NCBI GenBank assembly: GCA_902798615.1
Contig: CADBXL010000006.1
Location: forward strand, 62,001 to 126,000
Direction: 5' to 3'
Source of the DNA: an uncultured Bacteroidales bacterium
GTDB taxonomy: Bacteria > Bacteroidota > Bacteroidia > Bacteroidales > Bacteroidaceae
DNA length: 64,000 nucleotides
Under the pieces are notes generated by a model. The model was not told the origin of the DNA. It saw nothing but the letters and a program-made list of their open reading frames with translations, and made no database searches. Positions within the stretch are counted from its first letter, which is position 1. Every line of letters begins with the position of its first letter. Both the position numbers and the translations under genes were made by a program. This document shows, piece after piece, positions 17,707 through 25,642 of the stretch.

Positions 17707-17810
17707 GAAATAAGTGTAAGATTTATGAAAGTGACAGATATATAACAAAGTCACAAAAAGGGGAAAATAAGCCATACTTAGTTGTTTGAAACTGGGTATG
17801 GCTTCTTTTA
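17707..17810 (+). ncRNA. Candidate small RNA, about 104 nt
   Basis: A consensus promoter predicts a start near 17707. A long terminator hairpin ends the unit at about 17810. Between them there is no ORF longer than six codons, and the next plus-strand gene is far away. The 5' part holds repeated GTGACA/GTCAC words near 17728-17754. I do not recognise it as 6S, tmRNA, RNase P RNA or any Rfam family I know. Confidence 0.6.
17769..17810 (+). terminator. Terminator of small-RNA candidate
   Basis: AAGCCATACTTAGTT pairs with AACTGGGTATGGCTT (two G-U pairs) across a six-base loop and is followed by CTTTTA. Confidence 0.85.
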
Positions 17811-17850
17811 TGCCTATACCAGCCAACTTGCCACATAAGCAAGACTAAAT

Positions 17851-18030
17851 AACGTGAGTTCGATGAATTTGCAACTACTCATCACCCCTTAATTTTTGCC
17901 TTGGGCGAACGTAAATGCCCGTGAATTATCCGTGAATTAATCGTAAATTCTTTTATTCTCATGATTTACGGTTAATTCACGATTAATTCATGTAGCCAAG
18001 CGCAGCGTTTATTTTCGTCGAACTCACGTT
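17851..18030. repeat. Inverted-repeat-bounded element, AACGTGAGTTCG type (copy 2)
   Basis: The ends are AACGTGAGTTCGATGAA and CGTCGAACTCACGTT. The interior holds CGTGAATTA words at 10-11 bp spacing (17910, 17920, 17931, 17942), then inverted AATTCACG words ending at 17970, 17981 and 17992. Confidence 0.75.
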
Positions 18031-18097
18031 AAATTAGGCTCTCTAACCCCTAAAAGGGATTTTTTTCTTGGATATGCCTATACACCTTCATAACAAG

Positions 18098-18185
18098 CCC
18101 TATATAACTCCTATGCAAATCCAATAGATCTCCAATTGGCTATTGGAGTTGAATTGGAGCTGGATTGGACTTGGATTGGAGCTGC
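18098..18185. repeat. 11-bp phased dyad array (CCAAT/ATTGG word), 4+4 units
   Basis: Units CCCTATATAAC, TCCTATGCAAA, TCCAATAGATC and TCCAATTGGCT are followed by four ATTGGA units at 18142, 18153, 18164 and 18175. All corresponding positions sum to the same centre, so dyad symmetry is exact in spacing. Confidence 0.88.
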
Positions 18186-18252
18186 TACGACCTTACATCG
18201 AGAAACAAGCGAGAAATAAGTTGGGGTTACCGATGATTTTTTTCATCACCAC

Positions 18253-18471
18253 AAAAAAAGTTTTTCGCGATTTTTCTGTCACACCGTCATACTTATTGTA
18301 TATCAGTGAGTTATGCGTGACAGCAAGGTTATTTTCCTGTCACATTGCCGTCACAAGGCAATGTATGCGTAACAGGAGTGTGACAGAAAGGAAATACTCC
18401 TGTCACACGTAACCAACTGACACTCAGGCGATGTGACGGTGTGACAGGAAAATCGCGAAAAAACTTTTTTT
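18253..18471. repeat. Inverted-repeat-bounded element, AAAAAAGTTTTTCGCG type (copy 1)
   Basis: The left arm (18253-18289) and right arm (18434-18471) are near-perfect 37-bp inverted repeats running AAAAAGTTTTTCGCG to CTGTCACACCGTCA. The interior is filled with TGTCAC/GTGACA words, some 11 bp apart (18338, 18349). Confidence 0.85.
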
Positions 18472-18596
18472 ATTTGACCATACCGTTAAAAGCTATGTTT
18501 TAGTGATGACAAATTCAACTTTAGTTGCTATGGCTCAACAAGCTAAAGCAAATCGTCAAGTTTGCATTAACAAAAAGAAGATTTTCAAGAAAGGGC

Positions 18597-18631
18597 AAAA
18601 AAACGTGCGCCACTTTTAAAGTGACGCACGA
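18597..18631 (-). terminator. Terminator of the glycan operon
   Basis: On the minus strand CGTGCGTCACTTT pairs with AAAGTGGCGCACG and is followed by seven T. Confidence 0.88.
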
Positions 18632-18676
18632 ATTTTATTACTTACTCTCTATAGAAACAAGAGAGAAGAGAGATTT

Positions 18677-20854
18677 TTACTTTGAAAGGTAGATACGACC
18701 ACCCTCAACAACAACGCCCTTGTAGTTGTCAGAAACACGCTGACCAGCGATGTTGAACTTACCAGCAGGAACGGCCTTCTTAGCTGCCACTACGTTCAGG
18801 ATTGCAGTTTCTCCACCAAGCTGTTCGAAGTTGCCAGCAGCAACCTTAACATTGAAGTTCTTAGAACCAGTCTCATCGATGAGAGACTCTGTGCCGTCCT
18901 CAAGCTTCCAAATGATGTCATAAATCTCGTAAGTATTAGCCTCCTTGACTACAGCCATGTTGAAAGTAATTGTCTGCATACCAGCTGTAGCATTGAATGT
19001 CTTATTGAAAGGCAGCTCCTCAGTTGTGAATTCAATATCACCGAGAGCCTCACCTCCCATCCAACCACCAAGATCTGCACCACCAATCTGTGTGCCAACC
19101 TTTGCAGGCTTTGATGCCTTATACTTGAATGAAACTGTTATTGTCTCACCAGCATTGAGAGAACGGTTAGCCTTGATACAGAACTGGTTGTCCCATGGGA
19201 AACCATAGATAGGCTCTTCGTTATCATTCTTCTTGAACTCATAACCTTCTGGAGCTTCTTCGTCTTTAGTGTACTCTCTTTCTGTTCCTGCTACAACAAC
19301 CTTAGTTGGGTTAGCATTAATTACTTTCTTCTCCTTGAGAGTACCCTCAATCAACTCATATGAAATATATTTATACTCAAGATTCAGACGGATTTTCCAA
19401 ATACCAACACCTGGGAGATTGATCGTAGCAAGACCAGAAGGAGCAAAATCAAGCCACTCTTCAGCACCACTTTTGATTTCGCCAGAAGACTTAATAGTAG
19501 CAGCCTTGAATGAAGCATCATTACCACGAACAGTAGAAATCGAAACCTTAGAAACATAAGCATCCTTTTCACCTACAGTTGCAACGAGGACACCATCACC
19601 ACCATCAGTAAACTCAATAGCATTATCATAATCAAAATCAAGACCAGCTTCAGTGTTAGCACCAGCAACGAAGTAACCATGATCAAGCTTCATTGTACAA
19701 ACAGAGAGGTTTTTGAAGTAGTAATTATTCTCTTCCTTCACGTCTGCATTGAGGTTGAATGCAATAGAATACATGCCATTTTCTTTAGCCTGATCACCAC
19801 TAATAGTTACCTGCTTATTGAAATGTTTCCATTCTGATGTGAATTTAACATCATCAAGAACCTGAAAGTGCTGATAGTAAGTAGGCTTACCATGAGCCTG
19901 AGTCTGTGTATTTGCATCCTTATCAGCCTTGTAATCGAATTCAACCTTAATAATCTCACCAGCCTTGAAAGGAACAGGAGATACGATGAAGAACTGGTTA
20001 GCCCAAACTTCGTGGCCTGTAATATCAACACCCTTCTGGTTTGTTGTCTTGTAGGCTTCAACGTCAACAGCAGGAGCATTCACTACATATACCTTATCAC
20101 CATCAATTGTCTGAGAAGGAGCCTGCTTAACCAGAGCAGCTACATCTGCGCCTTCTATACCTTCCATCTCCTTTTCCAATGGCTTGTTGATCATCTGTGC
20201 GCACTCATCACCATTTGTAAGTTGCTCTATCCACGTTACAGGACGCGTACCAGCCTTCTTATTGTGACCTACAATAACATACTTCCACTCGATTGTTGCA
20301 GTAGCTTCACCTGGTTGTGCAACGAGATTACATGAAGTACCACCGATACCAGAGTACTCCCATTCTACCTCCTGCCATTCTGTGCCGATAGAGACTGATG
20401 CGCCTACACTCTCACCTGAATTCCAGCCCCAACCCAAGTTAACATTGATAGTACAAGCCTCAGAAGCCTTTACCATAGCCTTAACGGTACAAGCACCACC
20501 AAGCTCCGTAACAATACCATCAGCAATGAAATACTGGTGCCAAGCAGGAGATTCTAATGCGATCTTATAATACTTCTTAGTATCGTCTTCACCATTACCT
20601 AAGTCAATAATCACGTCACTAGTTTCCTCTGAATAAGTGAGATTACCACTATTGTCCTTTGTAGCCTTAGCTACGTACTTGTAGTTAGCACCGTAGTCAG
20701 TCATGACACCGTCAACCCACTCTGGTACATAACCCATTACATAGAATGGGAAGCGAGTACTGGTAGAATAATCGACCTTGTAGTCTTGTTCCCACTCTGC
20801 CTTTGCTCCCATGAACGTAGCCAAGAGAGCAACAAGTGTAAATAATTTCTTCAT
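18677..20854 (-). CDS. Large secreted protein with repeated carbohydrate-binding-type modules
   Basis: The 725-residue protein has a signal peptide ending GAKA-E with no lipobox cysteine. At least three beta-sandwich segments resemble CBM4/9-type modules: the pattern W-x-x-Q-F/Y-F/C-I around VWANQFFIVSPVPFKAGE and FPWDNQFCIKANRSLNAGET, each followed by VEFDYKAD or VSFKYKAS. The C-terminus, GKFNIAGQRVSDNYKGVVVE, is a tail repeatedly found on secreted Prevotella proteins and may be a sorting or anchoring signal. No catalytic domain is evident. It is the last gene of the SusCD operon, after a weak hairpin, so it probably binds the imported glycan. The ligand is unknown. Confidence 0.7.
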   Translation of the reverse strand: MKKLFTLVALLATFMGAKAEWEQDYKVDYSTSTRFPFYVMGYVPEWVDGVMTDYGANYKYVAKATKDNSGNLTYSEETSDVIIDLGNGEDDTKKYYKIALESPAWHQYFIADGIVTELGGACTVKAMVKASEACTINVNLGWGWNSGESVGASVSIGTEWQEVEWEYSGIGGTSCNLVAQPGEATATIEWKYVIVGHNKKAGTRPVTWIEQLTNGDECAQMINKPLEKEMEGIEGADVAALVKQAPSQTIDGDKVYVVNAPAVDVEAYKTTNQKGVDITGHEVWANQFFIVSPVPFKAGEIIKVEFDYKADKDANTQTQAHGKPTYYQHFQVLDDVKFTSEWKHFNKQVTISGDQAKENGMYSIAFNLNADVKEENNYYFKNLSVCTMKLDHGYFVAGANTEAGLDFDYDNAIEFTDGGDGVLVATVGEKDAYVSKVSISTVRGNDASFKAATIKSSGEIKSGAEEWLDFAPSGLATINLPGVGIWKIRLNLEYKYISYELIEGTLKEKKVINANPTKVVVAGTEREYTKDEEAPEGYEFKKNDNEEPIYGFPWDNQFCIKANRSLNAGETITVSFKYKASKPAKVGTQIGGADLGGWMGGEALGDIEFTTEELPFNKTFNATAGMQTITFNMAVVKEANTYEIYDIIWKLEDGTESLIDETGSKNFNVKVAAGNFEQLGGETAILNVVAAKKAVPAGKFNIAGQRVSDNYKGVVVEGGRIYLSK

Positions 20855-20917
20855 AATAGAAATAATTTAGATTAATAAATAGAAATAGATAAAAAAATTT
20901 GATTATCGTTTTTAAAA

Positions 20918-20945
20918 GGTTCAGGAGGCTTATACCTCCCAAACC
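20918..20945 (-). terminator. Weak intercistronic hairpin
   Basis: On the minus strand GGTTTGGGAGG faces CCTCCTGAACC (paired except a short mismatch) and TTTTAAAAA follows. It may only partly terminate, lowering expression of the last gene. Confidence 0.45.
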
Positions 20946-20954
20946 GAAACGTTT

Positions 20955-22610
20955 CTACTTTCCGCTGAGAGCATCACAGAATGCCTTATAAGTGGCATTG
21001 CGAACCCAGTCCCTGCTCTTTGAATCAATAGTCCACAGACCTACAGGATCGCTTGTGTCAGACATATTGCCCTTGCAAATGCCAGCCTGTTTGTCATGAG
21101 GTATTTTGCTCATATAGCTCTTGATAACGTAGGCATAGTAATCAGCAAGTTTCTGACGCTGGTCTTCCTTGATATCACTTGCAGCAACACTTGAGCCCGT
21201 AGCATCCTGATACTTGATATCGAAGTTTGAGATACGAACCAACTTACCAGTAGCAGCGAGGTTAGTAAGGAGGTTGTCAAGAGAAGCAACATTTTCCTTC
21301 TGCTTTGCCTCGTCCTCACTATATGTAAGGTTCACCTTAGCATTAATACCATCTATCTTTGCACCCTTACCATCCCAGATGCCGATCCAATATTTGAGGC
21401 TTTCCATCTTCTGGTTATCATCAAGTCCAGACTCGCTGATGAAGAACTTCAGTTCAGAAGCATTTCCACCATACCTTTCGAATGCCGCACGTGCCACATT
21501 TGAAACCTTTGGAGCATACTCCTCACTACCAAATACATCCTGCCAGTAAACCTTGTCTGTAGAATGCTTTAGATCATACATTCCGTTCTCAAGCTTTTGT
21601 GTACCAAGAGGCTCATCGATAAGGTCAAACGACTTGATACGCCCCTCATTGATCTTCATTACGCCATCACACCATGTGTCAAGAGCATAATTGATTGTAT
21701 CCTTCAATTCGGTCTCCGTTTGTGGACGGTGGTTGTCAGGAGTATGAGTAACAGAAACCTTCTTGATATAGACATCACCTACCAAGTTACCCTCAATCAT
21801 CAGGTAGCCGTCCGTGACACCTTCAGCAGGCTTTGCCTCCACTACCACCTTTACCCATTTACCTTCCGCAATCGCGTACTTCTTATTAGCTTCGCCCTCC
21901 TGAATCTTGTTACCGGCAAAAGTACATACAAGTGACAATTTCTTTTCTGTCTTTGCATAGAAAGTAATGGTATAAGAACCAAGCGGATCAACATCAAAGC
22001 CCTCAACAATATTTACCTTCGAACTCTTTTGAACCTGAAGAGCATTATCATTGCCATCATAGTTCTTCTTGATCATAGCAGTCTTACCACTTATCGTAGT
22101 ACCCGTAAACTCCTCCATATTGGTATAGTCAACAGTCTTATCTTCGATGGTGCTAACCTGTATTTCAATAGGAGCAGTAAGGGTATTAAACCATCCATCA
22201 GGCTGATTTTCATTAGCAGCAAGTGGACTTCCGAACACCTCTCCACCGATTTCCTCAACGTGGTCGAGAAGATCCTTCATATCAAGGAAGTTCATGATAC
22301 CTTTCTCGTTGACAATGGTACCAGACATAAGCGTTGTACCAAATGCGAGATTGTCGAAATTGGTAACAGCAGCCGCATGAGCAAGTTCCTGCTTGTTGAA
22401 TTCTGCAACCTTGAGGGTAGCTCCAAGCGTCATGTTCGGATATTTTGACTTGTCGATATACGTCTTCACAGGACTATAATCCTTGTATGGCTCAACGAAA
22501 CTCGGATCAGGCTGACCGCGGAATTCATCAGTAACATCATAATTGGCACAGGAAGCACTTAGTGCTCCTGCAGCCAAGATAAAGAGACCATCTCTATAAA
22601 TCCTTTTCAT
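20955..22610 (-). CDS. GH10-like surface lipoprotein, probable glycan-binding pseudoenzyme
   Basis: The 551-residue protein has a lipobox (ALSASC, Cys21). It shows a GH10 xylanase-like barrel split by an inserted beta-rich module (about 145-295, starting at IEIQVSTIEDKTVDY) that resembles a CBM. The acid/base glutamate appears kept (E333 in FDLIDEPL, where active enzymes have W-D-V-V-N-E). The nucleophile site reads ISNFDI (N462) instead of I/V-T-E-L-D. The usual H-T-L-V-W-H strand reads FGSPLAANENQP, and the Q-x-H near the barrel's end reads NAKVNL. Three active-site regions are therefore degenerate. In the Prevotella xylan operon this position holds Xyn10C. I infer a surface glycan-binding role rather than hydrolysis. 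Confidence 0.75.
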   Translation of the reverse strand: MKRIYRDGLFILAAGALSASCANYDVTDEFRGQPDPSFVEPYKDYSPVKTYIDKSKYPNMTLGATLKVAEFNKQELAHAAAVTNFDNLAFGTTLMSGTIVNEKGIMNFLDMKDLLDHVEEIGGEVFGSPLAANENQPDGWFNTLTAPIEIQVSTIEDKTVDYTNMEEFTGTTISGKTAMIKKNYDGNDNALQVQKSSKVNIVEGFDVDPLGSYTITFYAKTEKKLSLVCTFAGNKIQEGEANKKYAIAEGKWVKVVVEAKPAEGVTDGYLMIEGNLVGDVYIKKVSVTHTPDNHRPQTETELKDTINYALDTWCDGVMKINEGRIKSFDLIDEPLGTQKLENGMYDLKHSTDKVYWQDVFGSEEYAPKVSNVARAAFERYGGNASELKFFISESGLDDNQKMESLKYWIGIWDGKGAKIDGINAKVNLTYSEDEAKQKENVASLDNLLTNLAATGKLVRISNFDIKYQDATGSSVAASDIKEDQRQKLADYYAYVIKSYMSKIPHDKQAGICKGNMSDTSDPVGLWTIDSKSRDWVRNATYKAFCDALSGK

Positions 22611-22625
22611 ATTCTTAGCCTCCTA

Positions 22626-23750
22626 TTATTGATTAACGTATTTTGGTGAGAAGAACTCTCTCTTGTTTGACTCACGAGTCTGGACTACGAGAGTATCGTT
22701 TGTTGACACCTGAATCTTACCGCTACCGAAATCCACATTGTAAGCCAGACGAAGGATGTCACGCTGAACAGGCTCTCCATTGTTACTACCCCACTGGAAA
22801 TCCTTATATTCAGACTTCTCTGTTCCCTTTACGATGAACTCACCTGAACCGGAAGCCGTAACACCATCGTCTTCACATGATACGGTACAGTTATTGCCAT
22901 TGAACGTAAGGATAAGGTTACAATTAACAGAAGCACGGGAAGTCTTGAACGATACAGGGAAAATAGCCTGTGTCATGTTCTTTGTCTTGATGCTGCAAAC
23001 CTCATCGTTGGCATTCACAGGATTGTCCTTGTAATGCTCAAGGTCAGTATTCTTGAATGAGAAATCCTGACGAACGATAGTAGCGGTATTTCCATTCTCT
23101 GTCACCATATCAACACCACGGCGGATATACTTACCCTGCCAAGGGTTCATATACTTCACGCAGTAAAGCACATAATCCTTTGCAAGGACATCCCAGTCCT
23201 CAGTATTAGTACGAGAAGGAGAGAGTCCCTCACGTGGTGTTCCGCTGAGAATATGGTCAATACCTCTTACGCCTCTCATAACAAGTGGAATGACGTATGT
23301 GTTCTCCACAGCCTTCTCATCATTGAAGAAGGCATCGGTAAACTGCACCTCTACATTGCCACGTGGATCACCGTTATAAGGAATAACATTCGACGCAAGA
23401 TTATAATATGAAGATGGCAAAGGAAGCACAGGAGCCGTAGCATTTCCACCTTCATCAACATAATAGAGGTTGTCGCAGAGCGACTCATCAACAGCAATTT
23501 CCACATACGCATCCCTACCACTATAGGCTCCACCCATTGTTGCCCAAATCTGGCACTTATGCGCATTGTCGAGAGTGTTGTCGTAGATATCGTTACCCAG
23601 CACGAGAGTACGCACAGGGAATTGATATGCGAAGTAGGCTGTTGTACCTCCTTCATAATCCGGGAACTCCTTGTCTGAATTATAGCAAGAAGTATAAGTG
23701 AGAGAGAGAGCTCCCAGAGCTATACCATATATAGATTTTTTTAGTTTCAT
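22626..23750 (-). CDS. DUF1735-type surface lipoprotein (SusE-position)
   Basis: The 374-residue lipoprotein starts MKLKKSIYGIALGALSLTYT and has a T-S-C lipobox. The N-terminal half (about 30-160), with TAYFAYQFPVRTLVLG and YVIPLVMRGVRGI, is a DUF1735-like beta-sandwich. The C-terminal half with YVLYCVKYMNPWQGKYIRRG resembles DUF5627-type domains. Such proteins accompany SusC/SusD pairs and bind glycan on the cell surface. The gene lies in the position of xusE in the known Prevotella xylan operon. Its start is 32 bp after the SusD stop and its own stop is 15 bp before the GH10-like gene, so co-transcription is near certain. Confidence 0.75.
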   Translation of the reverse strand: MKLKKSIYGIALGALSLTYTSCYNSDKEFPDYEGGTTAYFAYQFPVRTLVLGNDIYDNTLDNAHKCQIWATMGGAYSGRDAYVEIAVDESLCDNLYYVDEGGNATAPVLPLPSSYYNLASNVIPYNGDPRGNVEVQFTDAFFNDEKAVENTYVIPLVMRGVRGIDHILSGTPREGLSPSRTNTEDWDVLAKDYVLYCVKYMNPWQGKYIRRGVDMVTENGNTATIVRQDFSFKNTDLEHYKDNPVNANDEVCSIKTKNMTQAIFPVSFKTSRASVNCNLILTFNGNNCTVSCEDDGVTASGSGEFIVKGTEKSEYKDFQWGSNNGEPVQRDILRLAYNVDFGSGKIQVSTNDTLVVQTRESNKREFFSPKYVNQ

Positions 23751-23782
23751 AATAAAATATTTAAAAGCGCGACTTTTTTATA

Positions 23783-25603
23783 TTATCTCCACCCCTTGTT
23801 CTGCTTGAGGTTGCTCCATCTGAGGATCTCGGCCTTTGGAATTGGTCCATATATCTGGTAAGAGTTATCGAAATCACGTTTCTCAACCTCTTCCATGATG
23901 CTATACGAGAGTTCTGAAGTCTCTTCGTTGCGGGTAATCTTCATACCCCTGACACTCTCGTTGAGTGGAAGCAACCAACGGCGAAGATCCCAGAAACGTT
24001 TATTCTCAAAGCAAAGCTCAAGACGACGCTCGTTACGTATGAGTTCCGTCATCTTTGCCTGATCTGCAGCACATTCCTCAAGATACACGTCACCTTCAGG
24101 AAGTGGCATATTAGCCTCATTAGTAGCAAGACCTGCACGCTCACGGATCAACTTGATAACATCGTATGCAGTAAAGCCTATGCCAGTAGGATCACCCTTA
24201 GGTCCCCATGCATCGTTAGCAGCCTCAGCATAAGCAAGGAAGATCTCTGTACTGCGGATGCGCGGATATATATGTTGCTGCTCAATAAGGTTACTTGACA
24301 ATGGATTCACGTCCTCACGGAGAAGCTTCTTCATGTAATATCCTGTACGTGTTGAAGTAGCGATGCTTGTGAGGTTGTCATCAGTCTCATTCTTTTCATT
24401 AGGATATGTACCCGTAATGATAGTGGTTTTTCTGAACTTCATGCCATTGTAGATAATATCCTCGGCAAGGCGTGGGTCACGGTTAGCGTACGGATCATTT
24501 GGATTATAACCAGACTTTGGGTCTGTGATTGGACGACCGTTACGCATAGGGAAAGCATCAACAAGATTCTGTGAAGGGTTCACCTGACCATTACCATACA
24601 AGGTTGGAGGAAAGTTTGACCTCTCCTGACTTGCATCCTTGCTACGGTCTGCACGCCAGAGAATCTCAGGCATCTCAGCAGCAGCAGGATCAAGCATCTT
24701 AGTGTTCTTGTACCAGATATTACCTGTAGGATCAAAGCCGTCCTTACCTCCAATGTGCTTTAGCATATTAGCACAAAGTGTTGCAGCCTCTGCAGATGTC
24801 ACACCACTCTGCTCACGGAAAGCAGGGCTTGCAGCGAGAAGGGCAGCCTGAGCCTTAACAGCCTCAGCAATCTTGGCAGACATGAGGTTTCTTGACTTTG
24901 TACCAAATACCAGATTATAACCTGTTATCTGTGCACCAATACGATGATACTTGTCAGGAATTTCTGACTCTGTCTTTATATCTGCATAGTCTTGTGGAAG
25001 GAGAGCAATAGCACTGTCGCAATCAGCAAAAATCTGCTTGACACATGCCGAAAAAGTTGCACGTGGCTGATTGAAATCAGAACTTGCATCCTCTGACTTG
25101 GTGAGCAATGGCACGCCATAAAGTACACCATCATCTGCATATCCACCATGAGCCTGAAGCAAATGGTAATAGAAAAGAGCGCGAAGACCGAAAGCTTCAC
25201 CCTTCAGACGATCGGTGAACATTTTCTGCTTAGAAGCAGCACTTGGAGCCCACTTTACCTTCTCAACCTTCTCAAGGAAGAGATTTACATACTGTATGCC
25301 ACTCTTACACAGATTCCACATTGACATCGGATCCCAGTCAGCCTCCCATGCACCAGTAGCGATGTCGAGATATGAACTGTTCTTCACGTTGGTAACAGCA
25401 TCATCCGTAGCGACGTCTGTTGTTGTGGTGCTATAATAAGGAAGACAGTCATAACCGTATATCAGCAGACCATGTGCATATTTAGACTCCTCATACATGG
25501 CTTCCTCCTGACGATTGTTTTCCTTCGCAGGCTCAAACATATCATCGCATGAGCAAAGAGCGAGGGCACCAATGAAATAAAATATAATATTTTTAATCTT
25601 CAT
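23783..25603 (-). CDS. SusD/RagB-family outer-membrane lipoprotein (second pair)
   Basis: I chose the ATG at 25601-25603; the longer frame starts with TTG inside an AT-rich word array. The 606-residue product has a lipobox (ALALCSC) and the SusD fold. TPR-like helices (GEAFGLRALFYYHLLQAHGG) are followed by NPNDPYANRDPRL, and by the C-terminal RagB signature ELIRNERRLELCFENKRFWD followed by LRRW. It forms the lid of the SusC transporter and captures oligosaccharide at the surface. It is paired with the SusC at 25633 (29 bp away). Sequence differs widely from the SusD at 28587, so the pairs are probably not a recent duplication. Confidence 0.93.
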   Translation of the reverse strand: MKIKNIIFYFIGALALCSCDDMFEPAKENNRQEEAMYEESKYAHGLLIYGYDCLPYYSTTTTDVATDDAVTNVKNSSYLDIATGAWEADWDPMSMWNLCKSGIQYVNLFLEKVEKVKWAPSAASKQKMFTDRLKGEAFGLRALFYYHLLQAHGGYADDGVLYGVPLLTKSEDASSDFNQPRATFSACVKQIFADCDSAIALLPQDYADIKTESEIPDKYHRIGAQITGYNLVFGTKSRNLMSAKIAEAVKAQAALLAASPAFREQSGVTSAEAATLCANMLKHIGGKDGFDPTGNIWYKNTKMLDPAAAEMPEILWRADRSKDASQERSNFPPTLYGNGQVNPSQNLVDAFPMRNGRPITDPKSGYNPNDPYANRDPRLAEDIIYNGMKFRKTTIITGTYPNEKNETDDNLTSIATSTRTGYYMKKLLREDVNPLSSNLIEQQHIYPRIRSTEIFLAYAEAANDAWGPKGDPTGIGFTAYDVIKLIRERAGLATNEANMPLPEGDVYLEECAADQAKMTELIRNERRLELCFENKRFWDLRRWLLPLNESVRGMKITRNEETSELSYSIMEEVEKRDFDNSYQIYGPIPKAEILRWSNLKQNKGWR

Positions 25604-25642
25604 AATTTTCAATTATCAATTGTCAATTAGAATTAGAGGGTT
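25604..25642. repeat. 7-bp word array (TTNTCAA)
   Basis: TTTTCAA, TTATCAA and TTGTCAA follow directly, between the second SusC stop and the SusD start. Confidence 0.6.

Larger units (their letters stand above)
17311..18676. other. 1.37-kb region without protein genes
   Basis: The region holds, in order, the BspA promoter, a small-RNA candidate (17669-17810), an AACGTGAGTTCG element (17851-18030), an 11-bp array (18098-18185), an AAAAAAGTTTTTCGCG element (18253-18471), and the terminator of the minus-strand gene (18597-18631). The 89-residue ORF at 18143-18412 lies within the repeats and is not considered a gene. Confidence 0.8.

Noticed and set aside
18143-18412. 89-residue plus-strand ORF
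   Set aside because: It spans an 11-bp array and a TGTCAC-rich element; composition follows the repeats.
20955-22610. Active endo-1,4-beta-xylanase
   Set aside because: The nucleophile position is Asn and two other active-site regions are degenerate, so a catalytic call is not supported.
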